The translations under genes and the position numbers were made by a program. The notes under the pieces were generated by a model. It saw nothing but the letters and a program-made list of their open reading frames with translations. It made no database searches and was not told the DNA's origin. Shown in pieces: positions 9,632-17,570 of a stretch of 64,000 nucleotides of DNA (position 1 is its first letter; each line of letters starts with the position of its first letter). This DNA comes from Adhaeribacter pallidiroseus (GTDB lineage Bacteria > Bacteroidota > Bacteroidia > Cytophagales > Hymenobacteraceae), in the NCBI RefSeq assembly GCF_003340495.1, contig NZ_QASA01000001.1, forward strand, positions 4,836,001-4,900,000. Direction: 5' to 3'.

Positions 9632-9670
9632 AAAGCTCCCCGCCTTGGATAAGGAGGGGTTGGGGGTGGT
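9632..9670 (+). repeat. solo CTCCCC/GGAGGGG intergenic repeat
   Basis: A 39-base element beginning AAAGCTCCCCGCCT and ending GGAGGGGTTGGGGGTGGT. It has two further copies in the window (10961-10998 in the same orientation, 11349-11388 inverted). The CTCC and GGAGGGG parts are partly complementary, so RNA could fold into a short hairpin. Confidence 0.85.
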
Positions 9671-9762
9671 TGATTGTTGAGAGTGGTAAATTTTTAAAAT
9701 TATAACTACTAATCAGGAGACCTTATGCCTCTTCTTTTAAATGCTGTAACAACTTATTTTCT

Positions 9763-9821
9763 AAAAAAGAACAGCCGGAAGATACACGAAATAGCTTTGT
9801 ATCTCCCGGCTGTTCTTTTTT
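9763..9821. terminator. terminator shared by the Gfo/Idh gene and galT
   Basis: Perfect 16-base arms AAAAAAGAACAGCCGG (9763-9778) and its complement (9806-9821) enclose a further AGATACA/TGTATCT pairing. A-run and T-run at the outer edges make it work in both directions; it lies 15 bases from the galT stop. Confidence 0.9.
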
Positions 9822-9836
9822 GATAATTTATACTAA

Positions 9837-10859
9837 CTACACCAAACTGCGTAAGCGATCGGCAGCAGTTTCGGGGGTAATATCGCGTTGCGGATTGCCC
9901 AGCATTTCGTAGCCCACCATAAACTTTTTAACGGTAGCGGAGCGAAGCAGCGGCGGATAAAAATGCATGTGAAAATGCCAAGCCGGATGCTCTTGTCCAT
10001 CGGTTGGCGTTTGGTGAATACCAGCTGAGTACGGAAACGACACGTTAAAAACTTTATCGTAAACTACAGTCAATCTTTTTATACAATCAGCATAAGCATC
10101 TTTTTCTTCCTCGCTCATCTGGCTCAAATTACCAAAGTGGCGCTTGCTCACAATCATGGTCTCAAAAGGCCACACGGCCCAGAAAGGTACCAACGCCACA
10201 AAATGCTCGTTTTCTACTACAATACGTTTTTTTTCTTCGAGTTCAATGGCCAGGTAATCGTTGAGTAAACTGCGGTTATTCGCCTCAAAGTAGTTTTGCT
10301 GCTGCATTAATTCTTTGGCGGGCTCTACCGGAATAGAGCTTTGCGCCCAGATCTGGCCGTGCGGGTGCGGGTTGCTGCAACCCATAATAATGCCTTTATT
10401 TTCAAAAATCTGGACGTAGTTGATAAAGTCGAGCTTACCCAATTCTTCGTATTCGTGCTGCCATAGATCTACTACTTTGCGAATATCAGCTACTTCCATG
10501 TCGGGTAAAGTAAGATCGTGCCGGGGCGAGAAACAGATTACTTTGCAGACTCCCCGTTCACTTTCAGCTTTCAGCAAACCACTTTTCTCAAAGCTGCCGG
10601 TGGGTGTACTCTCCTGTAGAGCGCCAAAGTCGTTATTAAAAACAAAGGTTTGGGAATACGGTGGGTTCTTTTCGCCACCAGCGCGTTCGTTGCCGGGGCA
10701 TAAATAGCAGGTTGGGTCGTAAGCCGGCCGCGTTTCTTTTTCTACTTCTTCCTGCTGGCCTTGCCATGGGCGTTTAGCCCGGTGCGGCGATACCAATACC
10801 CACTCGCCAGTAAGCGCATTGTATCTGCGGTGCGGATGTTCTGCTAAATCAAGTGCCAT
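9837..10859 (-). CDS. galT: galactose-1-phosphate uridylyltransferase
   Basis: A 340-residue enzyme of the Leloir pathway that exchanges UDP between UDP-glucose and galactose-1-phosphate in the cytoplasm. It shows the metal-binding CYLCPGN (Cys51, Cys54) and the active-site [10 protein letters not shown] with His165 and His167, the second being the uridylylated nucleophile. The C-terminal part contains the second His-rich element ([17 protein letters not shown]). Length is normal. It reads toward the 9763-9821 terminator. galK and galM lie upstream in the same direction, but a 600-base repeat-rich insertion with a dead DUF559 gene separates galT from galK, so co-transcription is uncertain. 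Confidence 0.97.
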   Translation of the reverse strand: MALDLAEHPHRRYNALTGEWVLVSPHRAKRPWQGQQEEVEKETRPAYDPTCYLCPGNERAGGEKNPPYSQTFVFNNDFGALQESTPTGSFEKSGLLKAESERGVCKVICFSPRHDLTLPDMEVADIRKVVDLWQHEYEELGKLDFINYVQIFENKGIIMGCSNPHPHGQIWAQSSIPVEPAKELMQQQNYFEANNRSLLNDYLAIELEEKKRIVVENEHFVALVPFWAVWPFETMIVSKRHFGNLSQMSEEEKDAYADCIKRLTVVYDKVFNVSFPYSAGIHQTPTDGQEHPAWHFHMHFYPPLLRSATVKKFMVGYEMLGNPQRDITPETAADRLRSLV

Positions 10860-10866
10860 ATTTTTT

Positions 10867-10936
10867 AGTCAATAGTCCATGGTCCGCAGTCGATGGCCTA
10901 CGGAGTTTTAGTTGTTAGTTATTCGTTGCTCGTTGT
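10867..10936. repeat. two back-to-back heptamer arrays upstream of galT
   Basis: Beginning 8 bases before the galT start (minus strand), AGTCAAT (10867-10873), AGTCCAT (10874-10880), GGTCCGC (10881-10887) and AGTCGAT (10888-10894) repeat with a 7-base period. A different set follows: TAGTTGT (10909-10915), TAGTTAT (10916-10922), TCGTTGC (10923-10929) and TCGTTGT (10930-10936). Confidence 0.75.
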
Positions 10937-10960
10937 ATACTTCAATTGTATGAGATATAG

Positions 10961-10998
10961 AAAGCTCCCCGCCTGATTTAGGAGGGGTTGGGGGTGGT
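10961..10998 (+). repeat. CTCCCC/GGAGGGG repeat, left end of element
   Basis: The same repeat as 9632-9670, differing only around the central TGATTTA. It is in the plus orientation and abuts the 3' end of the DUF559 relic. Confidence 0.85.
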
Positions 10999-11350
10999 AA
11001 ATTTCACTTTAATTTTCTCCAATCCCCTTTCAAATACATCCTTATTCTCAAACCTTGGCGTTTTAATATTAGTTTTTTAAATTTTATGTCTTATTCTTTG
11101 CTAAACTATTATCAGCGAAGGGGTTATTTTCTATCTAACTCAATCCCAAGCTTCTCCCGGGGCAATTGCAATCCAAAATATTCGTCTCCACAATGGGTTG
11201 CTTTCTTAATTTTCTTCTTGGTTGATTATTCTTTAAATGTTTCCATAATGCAGCTTCAGGAGGAGTTAAGTTGCTGCAATTTTGTTGTTGCAGATTTTTA
11301 AATTTTGTTATTTGTGAATACGTTCTGGCATCTTCCAGTGTCGTGGTCAA
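10999..11350 (-). pseudogene. decayed DUF559 (Vsr-like/PD-(D/E)XK) endonuclease gene
   Basis: Three frames on the minus strand together rebuild a DUF559 protein. Frame one (11350 to about 11157) gives NLTPPEAALWKHLKNNQ, then RRKLRKQ and ILDCNCP, matching the family pattern LTPxExxLWxxLR...RKFRRQ...ILDFYCP. Frame two (11133-11156) gives EKLGIELD, the next conserved block. Frame three (10999-11055) gives RFENKDVFERGLEKIKVKF, the family's C-terminal block. At least two frameshifts, several stops and a lost middle segment show it is dead. Intact relatives are predicted nucleases of the Vsr/PD-(D/E)XK fold, about 120-140 residues. Both gene ends touch the inverted CTCCCC repeats. The first frame has only a TTG start; the ancestral start is unclear. 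Confidence 0.8.
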
Positions 11351-11388
11351 CCACCCCTTACCCCTCCTTAGCCAAGGAGAGGAGCTTT
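11349..11388 (-). repeat. CTCCCC/GGAGGGG repeat, right end of element (inverted)
   Basis: Read on the minus strand it starts AAAGCTCCTCTCCT and ends GGGGTGGTTG. It is inverted relative to 10961-10998 and lies at the 5' end of the DUF559 relic. Confidence 0.85.
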
Positions 11389-11397
11389 AATTCCTGT

Positions 11398-11482
11398 TAA
11401 CTTGCAACCTTGCAACTTTCCAACCTTTCAACCTTGCAACTTTTTAAACCTGTAACCTTCTAACCTTCCAACTGTCCAACCA
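11398..11482 (-). repeat. heptamer/octamer array running into the galK 3' end
   Basis: On the minus strand it consists of degenerate units AGGTTGCA, AAGTTGCA, AGGTTGGA and AAGGTTGA. It begins inside the last seven galK codons, crosses the stop (11460-11462) and stops about 10 bases before the inverted CTCCCC repeat. It is the same unit family as the array after the Gfo/Idh gene. Confidence 0.75.
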
Positions 11483-12620
11483 ACCCGGTTCCGTCTACAA
11501 TCTCGGCTACGTAGGTTTTCAGAGTAACAGCAAATTCTTGCTGGTAGGCAGTAGTCATTTTTTGGGTAAAAGCATCTAAGCCGCTTAGTTTTACCAAGTT
11601 AATGGTACAACCGCCAAATCCGCCCCCCATCATGCGGGCACCCAGAACAGAATCATCTTGTCGGGCTAAATCTGCTAGAAAATCGAGTTCCCGGCAGCTT
11701 ACTTCGTAATCGTGTTGCAAGCCTTGGTGCGAGGCAAACATTTTTTGCCCGAAAGCGGCTAAGTCGTTGTTTTCTAAATCCTGGCAGGCGGCTTCTACCC
11801 GGTTGTTTTCCTGCACCACGTAGCGGCAACGCTTGTAAATGACGGGCTCAAATTCGCTTTCATGGGCGGTCAGCATGGCTTCGGTAACATCGCGTAAGCT
11901 TTGTACTTGGGCATTATGCTTTTGCAGCAGCGCAACGCCGGCTTCGCATTCTTTGCGGCGAGTATTATACTCCGAAGAAGCCAGCGAGTGTTTTACCTGC
12001 GTATCGCAAAGCACAATACGGTAATCGGTAATATCAAAAGGATAATACTGGTATTCCAGAGAGCGGCAATCGAGCTTTACCACGTGGTTTTTCTGCCCGA
12101 AGGTATTGGCAAATTGGTCCATGATGCCGCTCATAACGCCCGCAAATTCGTGTTCGGCTTTTTGCCCCATTTTAACTAAATCAAACTTTTCGATATGAAG
12201 CTGAAAAATATAATTCAGGGCAAAGCCTAGCCCACACTCAATGGCCGCCGACGAAGATAAGCCCGCCCCAAGCGGAATATTGCCGCCAAAAACCACATCA
12301 AACCCGGGTAATTGGTACCCGGCTTTTTGCATTTGGGCTATAACGCCTAGTAAGTAATTAGCCCAGGAAATATCTGATTTTTTAACCTCCGATAAACGAA
12401 ACTCCGCCTGTTCGTGCAAATCAAAAGCATAGGCCCGAAAACTGTTCGTGTTGTTAGGCGCTACGGCAAAGTAAACTTCTTTATTAATGGCAGCCGGCAA
12501 CACAAAGCCATTGTTGTAATCGGTATGTTCGCCGATCAGGTTTACCCGGCCCGGTGAGCGCACTAACACGGGTTCTTGCTCGTAGAGTTCTTTAAATTTA
12601 GAAACAATATCGTTAATCAT
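11460..12620 (-). CDS. galK: galactokinase
   Basis: A 386-residue GHMP-family kinase that phosphorylates galactose at C1 with ATP, the first committed Leloir step. The galactokinase signature GRVNLIGEHTDYNNG spans about residues 24-38. The ATP-binding GHMP motif PLGAGLSSSAAIECG is at about 116-130, the catalytic-base segment GIMDQFANTFGQ near 165, and the third GHMP motif MMGGGFGGCTINLV near 335. galM lies 82 bases upstream in the same direction, so they may share a transcript. The last residues (LVGQLEG) are encoded by the repeat array that overlaps the stop codon, so the native C terminus was probably altered slightly; the fold ends before it. Confidence 0.97.
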   Translation of the reverse strand: MINDIVSKFKELYEQEPVLVRSPGRVNLIGEHTDYNNGFVLPAAINKEVYFAVAPNNTNSFRAYAFDLHEQAEFRLSEVKKSDISWANYLLGVIAQMQKAGYQLPGFDVVFGGNIPLGAGLSSSAAIECGLGFALNYIFQLHIEKFDLVKMGQKAEHEFAGVMSGIMDQFANTFGQKNHVVKLDCRSLEYQYYPFDITDYRIVLCDTQVKHSLASSEYNTRRKECEAGVALLQKHNAQVQSLRDVTEAMLTAHESEFEPVIYKRCRYVVQENNRVEAACQDLENNDLAAFGQKMFASHQGLQHDYEVSCRELDFLADLARQDDSVLGARMMGGGFGGCTINLVKLSGLDAFTQKMTTAYQQEFAVTLKTYVAEIVDGTGLVGQLEG

Positions 12621-12702
12621 AGTGTATAGGTTTAGCAGCCTAAATACCAGGCCAATAGTAGCTTATATTTATGAAGCAACAGCAATTCTGCCTTTGGCGA
12701 TT

Positions 12703-13743
12703 TTACGCCTCATTCCGTACCGCAAAGCGATACACCGTTGACTCTTTATACGTGTTGCCGGGGTTAAGGATGGTAGATGGAAAGCTGGGCTGGTTTGGAG
12801 AATCCGGGAAATGTTGGGTCTCGAGGCAAAAACCGTAATGTTTTTTAAAAATTTTGTTATCCGATCCTGTTAAGGTTCCATCGAGGAAATTACCGGAGTA
12901 AAACTGCATGCCGGGTTGGGTAGTATAGGTTTCGAGTACCCGGCCGGTAAGCGGTTCATAAACGCGGGCCGCTAACTTTAGCTGCTTGTCCTGTCCGTTA
13001 ATAAGCACATAATTATGATCGTAACCACCTTCTACCTGCGTTAAGCGCGAACCAATGGTATGCGGCGTGGCAAAATCCATCGGCGTACCAGCCACGGGCC
13101 GTAGCTCCCCGGTAGGAATTAAATTTTCGTCAATCACGGTGTACCGGTCCGCCTGAACCATGACTTCGTGGTTCAGAGCATCTTCGGCTTGGCCGGCGGC
13201 CAGGTTAAAATAACTATGGTTGGTTAAATTAATGGGGGTAGCTTTATCGGTCGTAGCTTCGTAGTCTATTTTTAATTCATTGGCCTCCGTAAGGGTATAA
13301 ATAACCGTAGAGGTTAAAGTACCCGGGTATCCCTCTTCGCCATCTTTACTGATATAGGTTAATTTTAACGCATTTTGCTCCGGCAGCATTTCCGGGGTCC
13401 AGACTTGCTTGTCGAAGCCTTGCAAGCCACCGTGTAAATGGTTAGGACCGTTATTGATTGCTAAGGTATATTCCTGGCCGTTCAGCGTAAATTTACCTTT
13501 GGCAATCCGGTTGGCGCAACGGCCGGCAATGGCCCCAAAGTAAGGATGACCGGCTAAATACGTATCCAGATTATCAAAACCTAACACGATATTACCTGCT
13601 TCACCATTTTTATCTGGAGTAATAATGTGGGTAATAATGCCGCCGTAATTCGTAATTTTTATAGAAGTACCTTGCTGGTTGATGAGGGTATACCGTTTTA
13701 CTGCGGTACCATCCGGGGTTTTACCAAAATTTTCTTCTTGCAT
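12703..13743 (-). CDS. galM: aldose 1-epimerase (mutarotase)
   Basis: A 346-residue enzyme that interconverts alpha and beta anomers of galactose and other aldoses, feeding galactokinase. It shows the family landmarks: YGGIITHIITPDKNG near the start, FGAIAGRCANRIAKGKF (substrate Arg), NGPNHLHGGLQGFDKQVW with a conserved His, NLTNHSYFNL with the catalytic His, and LETQHFPDSPNQPSFPS with the catalytic Glu. No signal peptide is seen, so it is cytoplasmic, unlike many secreted Bacteroidota paralogues. It lies directly upstream of galK in the same orientation. Confidence 0.95.
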   Translation of the reverse strand: MQEENFGKTPDGTAVKRYTLINQQGTSIKITNYGGIITHIITPDKNGEAGNIVLGFDNLDTYLAGHPYFGAIAGRCANRIAKGKFTLNGQEYTLAINNGPNHLHGGLQGFDKQVWTPEMLPEQNALKLTYISKDGEEGYPGTLTSTVIYTLTEANELKIDYEATTDKATPINLTNHSYFNLAAGQAEDALNHEVMVQADRYTVIDENLIPTGELRPVAGTPMDFATPHTIGSRLTQVEGGYDHNYVLINGQDKQLKLAARVYEPLTGRVLETYTTQPGMQFYSGNFLDGTLTGSDNKIFKKHYGFCLETQHFPDSPNQPSFPSTILNPGNTYKESTVYRFAVRNEA

Positions 13744-14151
13744 ATAATGGTTATGGGTAGAACTATTTTTCTGCTTTGGTAGCCGCTGCAGTATTCGATT
13801 TTATTTCTTTAACAGAATTGATTCTTAAAAGCCCTTACGCTAGAACAGGAACACTAAGCCCGAAACTACCTGTAATTTTTTTAAATTTTTCCTTTTCCTT
13901 AAGAGCTATCCGCATTAGCAATATAAAATCGGCATAACCTACTAAAAAAACAGCAATTAAACCAAGTTCCTCTTTATTGTTTAGGCTAATAGCCGTAACT
14001 AAAACAGCATGATCAGGCTAATTTATTTAAGTAGCATAAAATTAAATAAATACTGTAGCTACTGAAGAATCTTTAAAGAAAACTGGTTACTGCGGAAATA
14101 GTTTGTTTGATTTTCTGGTACTTACACGCTGAAATTTAAAAATATAAAAAC
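13744..14151. other. intergenic region between galM and the cytochrome gene
   Basis: About 400 A/T-rich bases that must hold the galM promoter (minus strand). I see no coding frame, repeat or RNA gene apart from one TTTAAATTTTT-type string near 13877. Confidence 0.45.
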
Positions 14152-14184
14152 AAAAAGGCCGGTAACTAGCAGTTACCGGCCTTT
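14152..14184 (-). terminator. terminator of the cytochrome c gene
   Basis: AAAGGCCGGTAACT (14154-14167) and its complement (14171-14184) form a perfect 14-bp stem with a 3-base loop. On the minus strand it ends in a T-rich run. Confidence 0.9.
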
Positions 14185-14205
14185 GCGTATAAGAATTTAA
14201 ATCTC

Positions 14206-14601
14206 TTAGCTTTTCTTGGCGGCAGGCTTAGCACCACCAGCCGGAGCTAACGATAAAATGTATTTTACCATTTCAGAAGCATCGGCTTTAGAAACTTGCG
14301 GGTGCGGCGCCATCGGGATATCACCCCAGCTACCAGCTCCACCTTTAATAATTTTATCAGAAAGCTTATTAACAGCGGTTTTATCGGCACTATATTTTTT
14401 AGCAATATCTTTAAAAGCCGGACCTACCACTTTTACTTCCAACTGGTGGCAAGCACTACAATCGCTTTTATCCATCAGCGCCTTCCCTTTTAAATTTGCC
14501 GATCCTTGCACCGGTACACCAGTAGTGGCATAAGCCGCCGACGAAGCCAAGAGTACCGCAGCTAGAGCGGCAGTTTTAAAATAATTAATTACTTTTTTCA
14601 T
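14206..14601 (-). CDS. class I cytochrome c (c551/c552-like)
   Basis: A 131-residue periplasmic electron carrier. It has a signal peptide (MKKVINYFKTAALAAVLLAS, cleavage near AYA), a single haem-attachment motif CSACH at residues 48-52, and the segment DIPMAPHP with Met97 as the likely sixth haem ligand. The C-terminal helix EMVKYILSL is typical. The Ala/Lys-rich tail (AGGAKPAAKKS) is common in secreted small cytochromes. It is monocistronic with its own strong hairpin. Partners are not in the window; it could shuttle electrons to a cbb3 or aa3 oxidase or to a periplasmic dehydrogenase. Confidence 0.93.
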   Translation of the reverse strand: MKKVINYFKTAALAAVLLASSAAYATTGVPVQGSANLKGKALMDKSDCSACHQLEVKVVGPAFKDIAKKYSADKTAVNKLSDKIIKGGAGSWGDIPMAPHPQVSKADASEMVKYILSLAPAGGAKPAAKKS

Positions 14602-15010
14602 TTTTAAATTTACGTGTATGGAGCTATTAAGTTAAATTCTATTTCTGCTGGTTTATTCTGGCTTAATAGTTATGAGTCATCACCATTAATCTGAACCCTG
14701 GCAAACACAATAAACCCGCTATTTATATTAAAAAAATTGTAACCGTTTATTAGGTGTATACCGCTTAAGCTGTATGTGGTTACATTAAATACTAAGCAAA
14801 GCTCTAAGTAACAATTTTTATACCTTTTTTTCAAATTTTGTTCTTATTGCTTTTTTGTTGCTGCTATATTGTACCCACTATCGCATATAAATACGGCTTA
14901 ACCGCTGCCGGTAACAACAGCATTCTAAAAAGTATTTATAAATGCCCTTAAACGTTGAAATTATAAAGAGTAAGGATGGAACCCTGGCCTAAGCTACCCT
15001 CAAATAAATG
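14602..15010. other. intergenic region between cytochrome c and GH88 genes
   Basis: Divergent upstream regions of both genes, strongly A/T-rich. There is a loose inverted pair GTAACC / GGTTAC near 14750-14785, but nothing I can assign to a known regulator. Confidence 0.4.
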
Positions 15011-15018
15011 TATCTTTG
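15011..15018 (+). promoter_or_regulatory. possible -7 promoter element of the GH88 gene
   Basis: TATCTTTG followed by CA is a good TAnnTTTG match, about 120 bases before the GH88 start. The upstream TTG is not clear (CTGG 23 bases earlier). Confidence 0.35.
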
Positions 15019-15139
15019 CAGCTGCCATATATTTTTAAATTTTTTTAATTATATAGCTGAAAAATGCCTAAAAACGTATGTTCCGTTAAGCTGACAAAAT
15101 CAAACCTACTCGCCTCTATTCCAGAATTCTATAACACCT

Positions 15140-17431
15140 ATGAAAGCTAAATTTATTCTGTTTCTGGCGAGTAGTTTATCGTGGGCAACCAGCTGGGCGC
15201 AAGTAGAGGTAGATCATGCCTTTAGCCACGCCCAAACCCAAACTGCGCGCTTGCTTCAGGAAATAGACGCGGCAAAAACAACTGACCGGCCAGATTTACT
15301 TTTACCGCACTCTCTAACCCCCACTGGCTTGGTAAAGCTTATTTCTTCGAAAGAATGGACGAGTGGCTTTTTCCCGGGTACTTTGTGGTTCTTATACGAA
15401 CATACCAAGGATACTTATTGGCTCACGCAAGCCCAGGCTTATACCGCCAAACTAAACACAGAACAGTTTGATACCAGCACGCACGATGTGGGTTTTAAAA
15501 TTTACGGCAGCTTTGGTACTGGTTACCGGCTCGCCCCCACGGCAGCTTACCGCCAGGCAATCATTCAGGCCGCTCAATCGCTGGTAACCCGATTTAATGC
15601 TAAAACTGGTTGTATTCGCTCCTGGGACCATAGCACCAATTTGTATAGCTACCCGGTTATTATTGATAATATGATGAATTTGGAATTGCTCTTTGCCGCT
15701 ACCCGGTTAACCGGCGATTTCTCTTATTATAATATTGCGGTGTCACATGCCAATACTACCTTAAAAAACCATTTCCGAACGGATTACAGCTCCTGGCACG
15801 TGGTTGATTACGATGCAACTACCGGAGCCGTAATTAAAAAAGTAACCGCGCAAGGTTACAGCAATGCGTCGGCTTGGGCCCGGGGGCAAGCCTGGGGTTT
15901 GTACGGCTATACCATGTGTTACCGCGAAACCAAAAACCCGGTGTACTTGCAGCATGCCGAAAACATTGCGTCCTTCTTGTTCAATCATCCGAACTTACCG
16001 GCAGATGGGGTTCCTTACTGGGATTATAATGCTCCGCTTATTCCCAATGAGCCCCGCGATGCTTCGGCGGCCGCCATTATGGCTTCGGCCTTGTACGAAT
16101 TAAGCACTTACAGTACGCAGGCCAGTAATTACCGGACTATGGCCGATAAAATAATGACCAGCCTTGCTACCCAGTACATTTCTCCGGTGGGCGAGAACCG
16201 GGGCTTTATTTTATTACACAGCACGGGTAATAAACCCCGGAATGCAGAAGTAGATGTTCCCTTAAATTACGCGGATTATTACTACCTGGAAGCATTGATT
16301 CGCCGGAAACAAACTAACCTCGCTCCTGTACTTAACACTATTGAAAATAAAACCCTAACGCTGGGTCAAACTTTAAACTTTACTGCTTCGGCCACGGATG
16401 TTAATGCGAATCAAACCAAAACTTATTCTTTGGTAAAAGCCCCGGCCGGAGCCTCCATCCATAACACTACCGGCACCTTTAGCTGGAAACCGACTCAAGC
16501 AGGTACGTTTACCTTTTCTGTGCAAGTAACTGATAATGGTTCTCCGGTATTAACCGGCCAAAAACCAGTAACTGTTACTGTAAATCCGACTCCAACTTAT
16601 ACTTTACAGGTAGCTATTACGGGCAGCGGCTCCGTAACTAAAAACCCGAACCAAACCAACTACACGGATGGTACTACGGTTAAATTAACCGCAACTCCCG
16701 CAGCTGGTTACCGCTTTAGTAGTTGGAGTGGGGCAGCCACGGGCACCACTAATCCCCTGTCGGTAAGTATGACGGCAAATAAAAGCATTACCGCTAATTT
16801 TACGCCAGCCGGGCCGCAGGTGGTAAGTTTTACCTTAATAAATGCCTCTACCGATCAGCCTATCCGGAATTTAGTACCGAACGACGTTATTAACCTGGCA
16901 ACTGTAAAAAATTTAAATATTCGGGCTAATACCAACCCGGCTACTACCGGCCGGGTAGTATTTAACTTAAGCGGAACCCAAACCAGAAACATTACGGAAA
17001 GTACTGCTCCTTATGCTTTATTTGGTGATACTAACAGCAACTATACTGGCTGGACACCGGCTACGGGCAGTTATAGTTTAAAAGCTACGGCTTACTCTTC
17101 GGCCAGTGGGGGCACGGCTGGTCCGCCCTTAACTTTGAATTTCAGAGTAGAGAATCGCGCTACTACTGCGCCTGTTTCTTTGGTGGTTTATCCTACTCCT
17201 ACCTTCTCGGGGTACATACAGGTAAAATCAGAAATTGCTTGGCACGGGAAAATTACTTATAAGTTGCTGTCGGAGATGGGAACAACTATAGCAACCGGTG
17301 AACTTCGTATAGCCGAGCCAACCAGTTTGTTAGAATTTAACTTTGCCCCACAAATGCTTACCGGCGGCATTTATTATCTACACCTAAATACTAAGGAACA
17401 ACAGGAAGTGCTAAAATTATTGCGGCAATAA
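15140..17431 (+). CDS. secreted GH88 unsaturated glucuronyl/galacturonyl hydrolase with Ig-like domains and probable T9SS tail
   Basis: A 763-residue modular enzyme. The signal peptide ends SWAQ. Residues about 25-395 form the GH88 (alpha/alpha)6 barrel, with the two expected catalytic Asp residues in HDVGF (Asp116) and IIDNMMNLELL (Asp176), plus AWARGQAWGLYGY. GH88 enzymes hydrate the 4,5-unsaturated uronic acid left by lyases, so the substrate is a lyase-cut pectin or glycosaminoglycan-like chain. Residues about 396-475 look like a putative-Ig domain (NTIENKTLTLGQTLNFTASA), 478-550 like a divergent InlB B-repeat (GSGSVTKNPNQTNY, SITANFTP) and 555-665 an unknown beta domain. The final about 90 residues (VYPTPTFSGYIQVKSE onward) fit a type A T9SS sorting domain. 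The multidomain tail suggests a surface-attached enzyme. Convergent with the GH43 gene. Confidence 0.88.
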   Translation: MKAKFILFLASSLSWATSWAQVEVDHAFSHAQTQTARLLQEIDAAKTTDRPDLLLPHSLTPTGLVKLISSKEWTSGFFPGTLWFLYEHTKDTYWLTQAQAYTAKLNTEQFDTSTHDVGFKIYGSFGTGYRLAPTAAYRQAIIQAAQSLVTRFNAKTGCIRSWDHSTNLYSYPVIIDNMMNLELLFAATRLTGDFSYYNIAVSHANTTLKNHFRTDYSSWHVVDYDATTGAVIKKVTAQGYSNASAWARGQAWGLYGYTMCYRETKNPVYLQHAENIASFLFNHPNLPADGVPYWDYNAPLIPNEPRDASAAAIMASALYELSTYSTQASNYRTMADKIMTSLATQYISPVGENRGFILLHSTGNKPRNAEVDVPLNYADYYYLEALIRRKQTNLAPVLNTIENKTLTLGQTLNFTASATDVNANQTKTYSLVKAPAGASIHNTTGTFSWKPTQAGTFTFSVQVTDNGSPVLTGQKPVTVTVNPTPTYTLQVAITGSGSVTKNPNQTNYTDGTTVKLTATPAAGYRFSSWSGAATGTTNPLSVSMTANKSITANFTPAGPQVVSFTLINASTDQPIRNLVPNDVINLATVKNLNIRANTNPATTGRVVFNLSGTQTRNITESTAPYALFGDTNSNYTGWTPATGSYSLKATAYSSASGGTAGPPLTLNFRVENRATTAPVSLVVYPTPTFSGYIQVKSEIAWHGKITYKLLSEMGTTIATGELRIAEPTSLLEFNFAPQMLTGGIYYLHLNTKEQQEVLKLLRQ

Positions 17432-17570
17432 AAGAACAGTACTACTAAATAATTGGTGTTATACAGAGTTTACATTGATTTCTTAAGCCAAAACGGTTCT
17501 CCAGCAGGAAACTACAACCTGATATTTTTTATTTTGACGTAACAACAGTAAATAGCTTGCCGCTGTGTTT

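Larger units (their letters stand above)
10961..11388. mobile_element. candidate repeat-bounded DUF559 element
   Basis: A 428-base unit. Its left end (10961-10998) begins AAAGCTCCCC and ends GGGGTGGT. Its right end (11349-11388) is the same repeat inverted, again starting AAAGCTCC from the outside. Between them lies only the decayed DUF559 gene. The inverted ends and single nuclease gene look like a small non-autonomous or homing-type element. I see no clear target-site duplication and no transposase, so mobility is inference. Confidence 0.5.

Noticed and set aside
9528-9670. CRISPR array
   Set aside because: Units are 7-8 bases with no spacers, and no cas genes are present; these are heptamer arrays plus a ~39-base intergenic repeat.
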